Assembly: GCA_004555915.1 (NCBI GenBank)
Contig: SFJM01000003.1
Span: 80,673 to 144,672, forward strand
Length of the DNA stretch: 64,000 bases
Direction of reading: 5' to 3'
DNA from: Clostridiales bacterium
GTDB taxonomy: Bacteria; Bacillota; Clostridia; Oscillospirales; Butyricicoccaceae
This document shows positions 8,104 to 16,007 of this stretch, piece after piece; within the stretch, counting starts at the first letter, position 1, and each line of letters starts with the position of its first letter. The notes under the pieces are model-generated. The model worked only from the letters and a program-made list of their open reading frames with translations, made no database searches and was not told the origin of the DNA. The translations under genes were made by a program, and so were the position numbers.

Positions 8104-8138
8104 AAAAATCCCCGCGGCAGGATTGCCGCAGGGATTTT
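8104..8138 (-). terminator. Terminator of the isomerase gene
   Basis: AAAATCCC (8105-8112) with inner CGCGGCA pairs with TGCCGCAGGGATTTT (up to 8138); the minus strand ends in a T tract. It lies 21 bases after the gene's stop. Confidence 0.8.
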
Positions 8139-8158
8139 GCGTTTCAGCAGTATAAAGC

Positions 8159-9079
8159 TTACTTGCCCAGCAGTTCGCGCTCGATTCTCTCGCGAGCTTC
8201 CGGAGCCTGCTTGTCCATCTTTTCCGGGAAACCGAACATGGATACACAAGCGATGTTGTCGCCGCCTACCTTCGGAGCGTCCGGCTTCAGCTGCTTGTTT
8301 GCGAAGTCCATTTCACGCAGGGTCTCGAAGATGCCCGGGAAATCAACGTCGCCTTCGCCCATTGCCAGATGCTGATGGATGGTAACGTCAGCCTTGCCGC
8401 GGCCGTTCAGCCATGGCGGGTTTGCGATGTAACGGCAGTCCAGTGTCTGATTGAAGGTATCCGCAAACAGAACGTGGGTCAGTTCCTCGCCGCAGTACTT
8501 CAGCATGGAGCGAACGTCGCCCTTGCCCTGATCGTAGAAGAAGCCGTGGGGAGAAGAATATACATAGCCCAGGTTCTTGGAACGGAAGGACTTAACCATA
8601 TCAACAGTCTCGTTGTTCAGCTCACAGAAGTCATACGGATGGGACTGAATCTCAACACGCAGGCCTTCGCGCTCGATGATCGGCAGCAGCTCTTCCATGG
8701 ACTTGAACCACATGCCATTGCAGATTTCTGCCTGGTTCGGGTCGCCGGACAGTTCGGTGTTGATTACCGGTACGCCCATGTTAACAGCGATCTCGATGAT
8801 CTTCTTCCAGTTTGCAACAGCGTGCTGACGCTGCTCCTCAGTCGGGCCGCTCCAGCGGTATACAACGATGAAAGAAGAAATTTCAACGCCGGTTTCCTTC
8901 AGTGCCTGGCGGTACTCAGCTTCGCATTCCTTGGAGAACAGCGGATGCTTGTAGAACGGGTTGATGCGCGGATGCGGGGACTGCTCAATGTACTTGTAGC
9001 CCCAGTCTGCTACCTGATGCACCATGTCATTGATACCCATCTGCTTGGCAAGAACGTCAACGTCAAATGCAATTTTCAT
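8159..9079 (-). CDS. Sugar phosphate isomerase/epimerase (xylose-isomerase-like TIM barrel)
   Basis: 306 residues. The order of motifs fits the AP endonuclease 2/xylose isomerase-like TIM barrel family: MKIAFDVDVLAKQMGI, YKYIEQSPHPRINPFY, an Asn-Thr-Glu segment VINTELSGDP, RVEIQSHPYDF, and a late MGEGDVDFPGIFETL, with Glu, His and Asp placed as metal ligands and acid/bases. Relatives include IolE/IolI inosose enzymes and tagatose/psicose epimerases; the exact substrate cannot be read. The start at 9079 follows AAGGAGGAAATC. A divergent AraC regulator begins 265 bases away, and a sugar-type symporter lies downstream, so uptake and first conversion of one carbohydrate is the likely job. Confidence 0.8.
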   Translation of the reverse strand: MKIAFDVDVLAKQMGINDMVHQVADWGYKYIEQSPHPRINPFYKHPLFSKECEAEYRQALKETGVEISSFIVVYRWSGPTEEQRQHAVANWKKIIEIAVNMGVPVINTELSGDPNQAEICNGMWFKSMEELLPIIEREGLRVEIQSHPYDFCELNNETVDMVKSFRSKNLGYVYSSPHGFFYDQGKGDVRSMLKYCGEELTHVLFADTFNQTLDCRYIANPPWLNGRGKADVTIHQHLAMGEGDVDFPGIFETLREMDFANKQLKPDAPKVGGDNIACVSMFGFPEKMDKQAPEARERIERELLGK

Positions 9080-9153
9080 GATTGATTTCCTCCTTAATTC
9101 ATAGCTTTGATTCGTAGCTTCCGTCACTTCCGACGGTCCCTGTTGTTACAATT

Positions 9154-9182
9154 ATTGTACAGGAGAATTCCGCCTGTGCCAA
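9154..9182 (-). promoter_or_regulatory. Promoter of the isomerase gene
   Basis: Minus strand TTGGCA (9182-9177), a 17-base spacer and TACAAT (9159-9154), about 75 bases before the start codon. It faces away from the araC promoter at 9226, as in many AraC-controlled sugar loci. Confidence 0.6.
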
Positions 9183-9225
9183 TGATACAATTTGCGGAAT
9201 CACTGATAAATCCTGCTATTTTCAC

Positions 9226-9254
9226 TTGATTTTCTTTTTCCTGCCTGCTACCAT
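9226..9254 (+). promoter_or_regulatory. Promoter of the AraC regulator gene
   Basis: TTGATT (9226-9231), a 17-base spacer and TACCAT (9249-9254), 90 bases before the start. Only moderate agreement with consensus. Confidence 0.4.
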
Positions 9255-9344
9255 AAAAACAGAGCACGGTTCCGGAGGGAAGGCTTACCGCTTTTTGTTG
9301 TAAATTCATGCCGGAACCCGTCCACGGAAGGAAGTGAATCCCCC

Positions 9345-10214
9345 ATGCTGATCCCGGAAACCGGTGTCCATCAGATCTCTGAACGCTACTTTTTCACCCC
9401 CTCCTCCCTTGCCCGGGAGCTGTTTTATTACCCCACCCGCTGTGGACATTATTTCTGTGACCACACCTATTCCTTCAGCCATCAGTCTGAAATCGCACGG
9501 GAAAGTGACCATAACAATCATATCATGCTGTTCCTGATGCTGGACGGCGCCATGGAGCTGGAAATCAGTCATACAAAAATGCTTGCTGCCCGGGGACAGG
9601 TCGTGCTGTTTGACTGCCTGCAGCCATACCAGTACCGGGGGTCTGACGGCATGGAATTCATCTGGCTGCTGTTCAACGGGCTGAATACCCGCCCTTTCTA
9701 TCGCCGCATCCTGCGTTCCCGTGGCGGAAAGCATGTCTTTTCCACCCCCTCGTATACCGAGGTGCTGCGGCTGCTGCAATCCCTGCTGGGCAGCTGTGCC
9801 TCCGGTGAGCGCATGAGTGAAGCCGCCTGCTCCCAGCTGCTGCACCGGCTGTTATGCCTGCTGCTGCTCACGGAGCCCCAGCCTCAGACAGCGGAAAATG
9901 ACCGCATTACCCAGTCCATCCGGTATATGAATGCACATCTGTGTGAACCGATTACCGTGCAGGAGGTTGCCGAAGCGGTCAACTGGAGCCAGGCACATTT
10001 TTCCCGGGAATTCAAAGCACATACCGGCTACTCCCCCTATGAATATATTGTGCTGCGCCGCATTGACCGCGCCAAGCACATGCTCACGGCAACCCGCATG
10101 ACGGTAAAGGAAATTGCTTACCATACCGGCTACAACAGCGAGGAGAATTTTATCCACAGCTTTCAGAAAAATGTAGGCATTTCCCCGACCCTGTTCCGGA
10201 AATTCCCGATATAA
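9345..10214 (+). CDS. AraC family transcriptional regulator (carbohydrate locus)
   Basis: 289 residues. An N-terminal cupin-type ligand domain (residues ~30-130, including LMLDGAMELEIS and GQVVLFDCLQPYQY) is followed by a C-terminal pair of helix-turn-helix units: ITVQEVAEAVNWSQAHFSREF and KEIAYHTGYNSEENFIHSFQK, ending GISPTLFRKFP. This is the standard AraC/XylS layout; such proteins sense a sugar and activate neighbouring uptake genes. The ATG at 9345 follows GGAAGGAAGTG. It is divergent from the isomerase gene and likely controls it and the symporter; the ligand is unknown. Confidence 0.88.
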   Translation: MLIPETGVHQISERYFFTPSSLARELFYYPTRCGHYFCDHTYSFSHQSEIARESDHNNHIMLFLMLDGAMELEISHTKMLAARGQVVLFDCLQPYQYRGSDGMEFIWLLFNGLNTRPFYRRILRSRGGKHVFSTPSYTEVLRLLQSLLGSCASGERMSEAACSQLLHRLLCLLLLTEPQPQTAENDRITQSIRYMNAHLCEPITVQEVAEAVNWSQAHFSREFKAHTGYSPYEYIVLRRIDRAKHMLTATRMTVKEIAYHTGYNSEENFIHSFQKNVGISPTLFRKFPI

Positions 10215-10221
10215 ATGCAAC

Positions 10222-10251
10222 AAGCCGCTTCGGTTTTCCGGGGCGGCTTTT
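10222..10251 (+). terminator. Terminator of the araC-type gene
   Basis: AAGCCGC (10222-10228) pairs with GCGGCTT (10243-10249), followed by TTTT, just after the stop. Confidence 0.75.
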
Positions 10252-10451
10252 GTACTGAAATCATTATATGGATGTCTCAGTCGATAAAAGAAACGATTCC
10301 TCCACCCCGGCATAATTCCCCGCTTGCTGCGCAAGCTATAGATAAAATGTCAATTTGCCAAAAAAACTGTGCATAACCATGTGCAAAACAGTCATTTTTC
10401 CGTTTGTTTCCGGATTTCACAAATTATTCACAGAAAAAGTGAGTCTTTTGC

Positions 10452-10480
10452 TTGACAACGCGGAAACAGGGTGGTATCTT
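10452..10480 (+). promoter_or_regulatory. Sigma-A promoter of the hrcA-grpE-dnaK-dnaJ operon
   Basis: A perfect -35 TTGACA (10452-10457), an ideal 17-base spacer and TATCTT (10475-10480). The predicted transcription start falls on the left arm of the CIRCE operator. Confidence 0.88.
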
Positions 10481-10484
10481 GTAT

Positions 10485-10511
10485 TTAGCACTCAGGTAGA
10501 CAGAGTGCTAA
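10485..10511 (+). promoter_or_regulatory. CIRCE heat-shock operator
   Basis: TTAGCACTC (10485-10493), nine bases, GAGTGCTAA (10503-10511): a perfect match to the CIRCE consensus bound by HrcA. It lies immediately after the promoter, so bound HrcA blocks transcription until heat stress. Confidence 0.98.
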
Positions 10512-10565
10512 CACTTGCAAGCACACAGTGCCAAGGCACCCGGAATCCATCAGGAGGTGAGACCG

Positions 10566-11612
10566 GTGGAGCTGTCCGCACGAAAAAAACTGATTTTAAA
10601 AACTGTCATCAGTGATTATATCCGCACAGCGGAGCCGGTAGGCTCCAAGGCGCTGGCAAGCCGCCCGGAGCTGCGGTTCTCATCCGCTACCATTCGCAAT
10701 GAAATGAGTGAGCTGGAGGAAATGGGTTTTCTGGAAAAACCCCATACCTCCGCAGGACGCATTCCTTCCCCGGCAGGCTATCGGCTGTATGTGGATGAAC
10801 TGATGAGCAGACCGGATCTGAGCGCGGCAGATATTGACCGTATCAATTCGGTCACCAAGCTGAAGGTGAAGGAACTCGACCGTATGATTTCCGAAGCCGG
10901 AAAGCTGATTTCCAATCTGACGGATTATACCACACTGGCCGTCACACCTTTTATTCAGCGTGTGACCATCCGGAAATTCCAGATTATTTCGGTTGGCCCA
11001 CTGGATTTTGTGATTGTCGTTGTCACAGACAGCGGTGTTGTCAAAAATAAAATGCTTCGTACCTCTACCCCGGTAACGGCGGATGAGGCAGAGCTGCTGA
11101 CCTATGTGCTCAATCAGACCCTGACCAACATTCCGATTGATGCCATTACGCCGGAACGGTTTGATATCGTCCGCAGGGCGGCAGGCGTTACCGCATTGCT
11201 GTCGCTGGTAGCCCAGTTCCTGGATGAATTCATTGAGGAAATGAGTGAGCAGAAGGTCTTTCTGCAGGGCGCATCCAAGCTGCTGGCGTATCCGGAATAC
11301 CGGGATGTGCATAAGGCACAGGAACTATTGGATTTCATTTCAGATGAAAGCAATGTACCGGCATTACGGACGTTTACCCGGGATATTGATGGCGTACGCA
11401 TTACCATTGGACCGGAAAACGGCAGCGGACCGTTGCAGAATGCCAGCATGGTATATGCGACTTACAATATCGGCAATATGGGCCGCGGCCTGATCGGTAT
11501 TGTGGGCCCGACCCGCATGGATTACGCCAAGCTTTCCGCCAGACTGGCATTGTTCTCCAAGGGCCTGAACCGGCTGATTTCGGAGACATTCTTTGATGAA
11601 GACGACAAGTGA
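10566..11612 (+). CDS. hrcA: Heat-inducible transcription repressor HrcA
   Basis: 348 residues, the usual length. The N-terminal winged helix reads ELSARKKLILKTVISDYI, EPVGSKALA and SSATIRNEMSELEEMGFLEK, followed by the HrcA-typical PHTSAGRIPSP. The C-terminal dimerisation and GAF-like part includes DGVRITIGPENG and NMGRGLIGIVGPTRMDYAK. It binds CIRCE as a dimer and depends on the GroEL chaperone for activity in characterised species. The start is GTG at 10566, five bases after AGGAGGTGA; the in-frame ATG at 10515 would begin inside the leader just after CIRCE and lacks a ribosome site. First gene of the operon it represses. Confidence 0.97.
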   Translation: MELSARKKLILKTVISDYIRTAEPVGSKALASRPELRFSSATIRNEMSELEEMGFLEKPHTSAGRIPSPAGYRLYVDELMSRPDLSAADIDRINSVTKLKVKELDRMISEAGKLISNLTDYTTLAVTPFIQRVTIRKFQIISVGPLDFVIVVVTDSGVVKNKMLRTSTPVTADEAELLTYVLNQTLTNIPIDAITPERFDIVRRAAGVTALLSLVAQFLDEFIEEMSEQKVFLQGASKLLAYPEYRDVHKAQELLDFISDESNVPALRTFTRDIDGVRITIGPENGSGPLQNASMVYATYNIGNMGRGLIGIVGPTRMDYAKLSARLALFSKGLNRLISETFFDEDDK

Positions 11613-11678
11613 GGATTTTTCCTCACATAGTATCATAGTATCACCGCTGCGGTATGGCAGCGATGGAGGAGGAACACC

Positions 11679-12236
11679 ATGGAAACCAAAGACAGCGTAG
11701 AGCAGGAAACTGTTCAGCAAGCAGAAGCTGCTGCTGCCGAAGAAACCAAGCAGGAGACTACGGCTGAAACCACAGAAGAAGCTGCTGTGGAGGAAACCGC
11801 AGAGGAAAAGCTGCAGAAACAGCTGGATGAGCTGAATGACCGCTATATGCGTATGGCAGCTGAATATGATAACTATCGCAAGCGTGCCCTCAAGGAACGG
11901 GATATGGTCCGTTCGGAGGCAACCGGCAAGGCCCTGACCGCCATCCTTCCGATTTATGACAATCTGGAACGTGCGCTGGCACAGGAAACCGCGGATACCG
12001 AATATAAAAAAGGTGTTGAAATGACCGCACGCCAGTTTGAAGCCGCATTGGAATCCCTTGGCGTGGAAATCATTACAGCAGAGCCGGGTACAGAATTTGA
12101 TCCCACCGTCCACAATGCCGTGATGCATGTGGAGGATGAGGAGCTGGGTGAAAGCTGCATTGCGGAGTGCTTCCAGAAGGGCTTCCGCCATGGTGACAAA
12201 ATCATCCGTACCGCAATGGTAAAGGTTGCAAACTAA
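11679..12236 (+). CDS. grpE: GrpE nucleotide exchange factor
   Basis: 185 residues. A Glu/Thr-rich low-complexity N-terminus (to ~45) leads into the long coiled coil (EKLQKQLDELNDRYMRMAAE), the signature YDNYRKRALKER and the beta-wing with FDPTVHNAVMHVED and KGFRHGDKIIRTAMVKV. It promotes ADP release from DnaK in the cytoplasm. It lies 66 bases after hrcA with ribosome site GGAGGAACACC. A short palindromic repeat element separates it from dnaK. Confidence 0.97.
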   Translation: METKDSVEQETVQQAEAAAAEETKQETTAETTEEAAVEETAEEKLQKQLDELNDRYMRMAAEYDNYRKRALKERDMVRSEATGKALTAILPIYDNLERALAQETADTEYKKGVEMTARQFEAALESLGVEIITAEPGTEFDPTVHNAVMHVEDEELGESCIAECFQKGFRHGDKIIRTAMVKVAN

Positions 12237-12259
12237 GTTCCCGATGAGAGGAGTATATC

Positions 12260-12313
12260 ACTCCCTCCGTCACGGCTGACGCCGTGCCACCTCCCTCCAG
12301 GAGGGAGGCTTCT
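12260..12313 (+). repeat. CTCCCTC palindromic element inside the dnaK operon
   Basis: CTCCCTCCGTC opens the element; the inner hairpin is CACGGC/GCCGTG and the closing hairpin CTCCCTCC/GGAGGGAG. It lies in the grpE-dnaK intergenic gap (12237-12359). Same family as the copies at 25.4, 37.7, 40.4, 59.2 and 63.5 kb. Confidence 0.85.
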
Positions 12314-12359
12314 CAAAATGTAAAAAAAGTATCTTTATCTTCAATAGGAGGCAATTATT

Positions 12360-14231
12360 ATGGGCAAGATTATCGGCATTGACCTGGGTACAACCAACTC
12401 TTGTGTAGCAGTGATGGAAGGCGGCGAAGCTGTCGTTATCCCGAACAGCGAAGGCGCAAGAACCACACCGTCTGTCGTAGCATTTAACAAGCAGGGCGAG
12501 CGTATTGTTGGCCAGACTGCTAAGAACCAGGCAGTTACCAACGCAGGCCGCACCATTATTTCCATCAAGCGTCATATGGGCTCGGATTACCGCGTTGATA
12601 TTGAAGGCAAGCAGTATTCTCCGCAGGAGGTATCCGCAATGATCCTGCAGAAGCTGAAGGCTGACGCAGAAGCATATATCGGTTCCCCGGTAACTGACGC
12701 AGTTATTACCGTACCGGCTTACTTCACGGACGCACAGCGTCAGGCAACCAAGGACGCAGGCAAGATTGCCGGCCTGAATGTACAGCGTATCATCAACGAG
12801 CCGACTGCTGCTGCACTGGCTTATGGTGTAGATAAGGAATCCGAGCAGAAGGTCATGGTATATGACCTGGGCGGCGGTACCTTCGACGTATCCATTCTGG
12901 AAATCGGTGACGGCGTAGTCGAAGTTCTGGCAACTGCCGGCAACAACCATCTGGGCGGCGATGACTTCGACCAGCGTATTATCGACTGGATGGCTTCTGA
13001 ATTCCAGAAGTCCAATGGCATTGACCTGCGCAATGACAAGATGGCAATGCAGCGCCTGAAGGAAGCAGCAGAAAAGGCAAAGATTGAGCTGTCCGGTGTT
13101 CCGACCGCAACCATTTCCCAGCCGTATATCACGGCAGACGCAACCGGCCCGAAGCATCTGGAGCTGACCCTGACCCGTGCAAAGTTCAATGAGCTGACCC
13201 ATGACCTGGTTCAGGCTACCATGGGCCCGGTAAACCAGGCACTGAGCGATGCAGGCCTGTCTGCTAACGATCTGGCAAAGATCCTGCTGGTCGGCGGTTC
13301 TACCCGTATCCCGGCTGTACAGGAAGCTGTTAAGAAGATTACCGGCAAGGATGCATTCAAGGGCATCAACCCGGATGAATGCGTCGCAGTTGGCGCAGCT
13401 ATTCAGGGCGGCGTACTTGGCGGCGAGGTCAAGGATGTGCTGCTGCTGGACGTTACCCCGCTGTCTCTGGGCATTGAAACCCTGGGCGGTGTATGCACCA
13501 AGCTGATCGACAGAAATACCACCATCCCGACCAAGAAGAGCCAGATCTTCTCTACTGCAGCAGATAACCAGCCGTCTGTAGAAATCCATGTCCTGCAGGG
13601 CGAGCGTGAGATGGCAGCAGATAACAAGACGCTGGGCCGCTTCAACCTGGATGGCATTGCTCCGGCACGCCGCGGTGTTCCGCAGATCGAAGTAACCTTC
13701 GATATCGACGCAAACGGTATTGTTAATGTATCCGCAAAGGATCTGGGTACCGGCAAGGAGCAGAAGATTACCATCACCGCTTCCACCAACCTGTCTGATG
13801 AGGAAATCAACAAGGCAGTTGAGGATGCAGAACGCTTTGCAGAAGAGGATAAGAAGCGCAAGGAGCAGGTGGAAATCCGCAACAATGCGGAGCAGCTGGT
13901 CTTCCAGTGTGAGAACACCCTGAGCGAGCTGGGTGACAAGATTGACGCAGCAGATAAGTCTGCGATCGAGGCTGAAATTGCCAAGGTCAACGAAGCACTC
14001 AAGGGCACCGATACCGATATGATCAAGGCAGCATCTGACAGCCTGATGAACAAGTTCCAGGAGGTTTCCGCTAAGATCTATCAGCAGGCAAACCCGCAGG
14101 GCGGCGCACAGGGCTTTGACCCGAACAACTTTGCAGGCGGCGCACAGGGTGCACAGGGCGGCTCTCAGACCGGTGCAAACGGTGAGCAGTACTACGATGC
14201 TGATTTCAAGGATGTTTCTGACGATAAGTAA
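12360..14231 (+). CDS. dnaK: Molecular chaperone DnaK (Hsp70)
   Basis: 623 residues, complete. The ATPase domain (1-~380) shows IGIDLGTTNSCVAVMEGG, VYDLGGGTFDVSILEI and ILLVGGSTRIPAVQEAV; the linker and substrate domain follow with DVLLLDVTPLSLGIET and NLDGIAPARRGVPQIEV. The tail is Gly/Gln/Ala-rich (QGGAQGFDPNNFAGG) and ends DVSDDK. The nucleotide-binding domain lacks the ~24-residue insertion of Gram-negative DnaK, as expected for Gram-positives. The ribosome site is AGGAGG. It folds and refolds proteins with DnaJ and GrpE, and is under the CIRCE promoter upstream of hrcA. Confidence 0.99.
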   Translation: MGKIIGIDLGTTNSCVAVMEGGEAVVIPNSEGARTTPSVVAFNKQGERIVGQTAKNQAVTNAGRTIISIKRHMGSDYRVDIEGKQYSPQEVSAMILQKLKADAEAYIGSPVTDAVITVPAYFTDAQRQATKDAGKIAGLNVQRIINEPTAAALAYGVDKESEQKVMVYDLGGGTFDVSILEIGDGVVEVLATAGNNHLGGDDFDQRIIDWMASEFQKSNGIDLRNDKMAMQRLKEAAEKAKIELSGVPTATISQPYITADATGPKHLELTLTRAKFNELTHDLVQATMGPVNQALSDAGLSANDLAKILLVGGSTRIPAVQEAVKKITGKDAFKGINPDECVAVGAAIQGGVLGGEVKDVLLLDVTPLSLGIETLGGVCTKLIDRNTTIPTKKSQIFSTAADNQPSVEIHVLQGEREMAADNKTLGRFNLDGIAPARRGVPQIEVTFDIDANGIVNVSAKDLGTGKEQKITITASTNLSDEEINKAVEDAERFAEEDKKRKEQVEIRNNAEQLVFQCENTLSELGDKIDAADKSAIEAEIAKVNEALKGTDTDMIKAASDSLMNKFQEVSAKIYQQANPQGGAQGFDPNNFAGGAQGAQGGSQTGANGEQYYDADFKDVSDDK

Positions 14232-14365
14232 TCGAAACAGATAAAATTTTTGACGGCAGGCAGATCGTGAAATGCGGTCTGCCTGTACGTTGTGTTATCA
14301 GCCTCCGGCAGAACCACACTGAGGGAGGCGGATGCTATCCCTTTGTACATAGGAGGTCATGATAT

Positions 14366-15541
14366 ATGGCTGATAAAAGAGATTATTATGAGGTGCTTGG
14401 TGTCAGCAAAGGCGCGACAGATGATGAAATCAAAAAAGCCTATCGCAAGCTGGCAAGAAAGTACCATCCTGATCTGAATAAAGACAATCCGGAAGCAGCG
14501 GAAAAATTCAAGGAAATCGGCGAGGCCTATGAAATCCTGTCCGATAAGGACAAACGTGCACGCTATGACCAGTTCGGCTTTGCGGGCGTAGACCCGAATT
14601 ACGGCGCCGGTCAGGGCGGCGGCTTCGGCGGCGGCTTTGGCTTTGAGGACGTTGACCTCGGCGATATTTTCGGCAGCTTCTTTGGCGGTGGCTTTGGCGG
14701 TGGCTTTGGCGGCGGCGGTTCCCGTACCAATCGTGCCAACGCACCGCGGCAGGGTGAATCCATCCGCCGTACCGTCATGCTGAGCTTTGAAGAAGCGGCT
14801 TTCGGCTGTGAAAAGGAAATCGAAATTGACCGTGTCGAGCAGTGTACCGAATGCGGCGGCACCGGTGCAGAAAAGGGCTATACCCCGGAAACCTGTTCCA
14901 ACTGCCATGGTACCGGTACGGTCAAGCAGACCCAGCGCACCCCATTTGGCGCCTTTTCCTCCACCGGCCCGTGTCCGAATTGCCGTGGTACCGGCAAGAT
15001 CATCAAGAAGCCGTGTAAGAAGTGCCGTGGTACCGGTCAGGAGCGCCGTACCCGCAAGCTGAGTGTGAAGATTCCGGCAGGCATTGACGACGGCCAGAGC
15101 GTAGCACTGCGCGGCCAGGGCGGCGCAGGCATCAACGGCGGACCGGCAGGCGATGTTATTGTTACCGTATCCATCCGTCCGCATCCGCTGTTCCAGCGTG
15201 ACGGCTATGACGTATGGTGCGAGGTACCGATTTCGTATGCACAGGCCTGCCTGGGCGACAAGCTGATTGTGCCCACCATCGACGGCAAGGTAGAGTACAC
15301 CATGCCCGCAGGCACACAGCCGGGTACCGTATTCCGCATGCGCGGAAAGGGCATCCAGGCGGTCAATGGCCGCGGCCGCGGCGACCAGTTCGTCAAGGTG
15401 ACGCTGGAGGTGCCGAAGGACCTGTCTGACCATCAGAAGGATCTGCTGCGCAAGCTGGAGGACAGCGATACGGCGCAGAACCATCCCCAGCGGAAATCCT
15501 TCCGGGATAAGATGAAGGATCTGTTCGGGAAAAAGGACTAA
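14366..15541 (+). CDS. dnaJ: Chaperone DnaJ (Hsp40)
   Basis: 391 residues. The J domain (residues 4-70) has the HPD triad within YHPDLNKDNPE; a Gly/Phe-rich region follows (~75-120, GGGFGGGFGF and repeats). The four CxxCxGxG zinc motifs are seen as CTECGGTG, CSNCHGTG, CPNCRGTG and CKKCRGTG. The C-terminal substrate domain runs to LFGKKD. It stimulates DnaK ATPase. The start ATG at 14366 follows AGGAGGTCATGAT, 134 bases after dnaK. It is the last gene of the operon; a strong hairpin follows. Confidence 0.99.
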   Translation: MADKRDYYEVLGVSKGATDDEIKKAYRKLARKYHPDLNKDNPEAAEKFKEIGEAYEILSDKDKRARYDQFGFAGVDPNYGAGQGGGFGGGFGFEDVDLGDIFGSFFGGGFGGGFGGGGSRTNRANAPRQGESIRRTVMLSFEEAAFGCEKEIEIDRVEQCTECGGTGAEKGYTPETCSNCHGTGTVKQTQRTPFGAFSSTGPCPNCRGTGKIIKKPCKKCRGTGQERRTRKLSVKIPAGIDDGQSVALRGQGGAGINGGPAGDVIVTVSIRPHPLFQRDGYDVWCEVPISYAQACLGDKLIVPTIDGKVEYTMPAGTQPGTVFRMRGKGIQAVNGRGRGDQFVKVTLEVPKDLSDHQKDLLRKLEDSDTAQNHPQRKSFRDKMKDLFGKKD

Positions 15542-15563
15542 AAAAAGTCTAATTATATTGAAA

Positions 15564-15596
15564 AAGCGTGCTGCTTGATTTGCGGCACGCTTTTTT
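15564..15596 (+). terminator. Terminator of the hrcA-dnaJ operon
   Basis: AAGCGTGCTGC (15564-15574) pairs with GCGGCACGCTT (15582-15592), followed by six T. Confidence 0.9.
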
Positions 15597-15607
15597 GGTG
15601 GGAAAAG

Positions 15608-15935
15608 GCTGAGGGATGCTTTTTGATTGAACTGTTTCATTGCAATCTCAGCCGGTAAAAGTATCGGTAAGGCTTTATAATCCCTGTCCGCTATGTTACT
15701 GTTCGGCGTTGCATATTGGTTTATTTCCTCTGTATGACATGCTTTTGCAAGACTATACGAATAAACCACGGAATGCAAGCCGAACTGCGGCAAACGCGGC
15801 GGAAGCAGGCAGGCGGCGATGCTCCAGAGGAGATCGCGGTGATGATTGGGGATTCCAAAGGGGTATCCAACCCCTTTGGCGGCAGAGTGGGATTCCTAAG
15901 GGAGAGACTCGCCGGTGAGTCTCTTCCTTAGGGGC
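15608..15935 (+). repeat. Long structured repeat, copy 1 (plus orientation)
   Basis: Nearly the same sequence occurs inverted at 46847-47125. The core runs from ~15662 to 15932 and contains three hairpins in a row: an imperfect inverted repeat (15702-15726 with 15760-15784, arms containing TGGTTTATT and AATAAACCA), a CCAAAGGGGT/ACCCCTTTGG hairpin (~15855-15879) and a long CCTAAGG...CCTTAGG hairpin (15895-15932). The left flank (15608-15660) keeps a GAGGGA-GCTTTTT piece and a TTTCATT...CAGCCGGTAA piece shared with repeats at 25.48 and 63.54 kb. No ORF of note. Confidence 0.8.
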
Positions 15936-15967
15936 TATGGACAAGCAATATATGGGCTTAAAAATGC

Positions 15968-16007
15968 AACACCGCACAGGTCGAACCCATGCGGTGTTAT
16001 TTTTTTA
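15968..16007. terminator. Terminator before the DUF4340 gene end
   Basis: AACACCGCA (15968-15976) pairs with TGCGGTGTT (15990-15998); there is a T tract on the plus strand and a shorter one on the minus strand. It probably ends the minus-strand export operon. Confidence 0.7.

Larger units (their letters stand above)
7398..8158. other. Non-coding stretch between symporter and isomerase genes
   Basis: 760 bases without a convincing gene. It holds the symporter promoter (7511-7540), an imperfect inverted repeat TGTTA...TAACA with a further GTTAC nearby (7560-7600) that could be a regulator site, and two terminator-like hairpins (7807-7844, 8104-8138). The rest is AT-rich with no recognised RNA. 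Confidence 0.6.

Noticed and set aside
14357..15793. Long ORF on the minus strand opposite dnaJ
   Set aside because: It overlaps the complete, well-conserved dnaJ and its translation is low-complexity, driven by the Gly/Phe-rich region; its N-terminus falls in the long repeat element.
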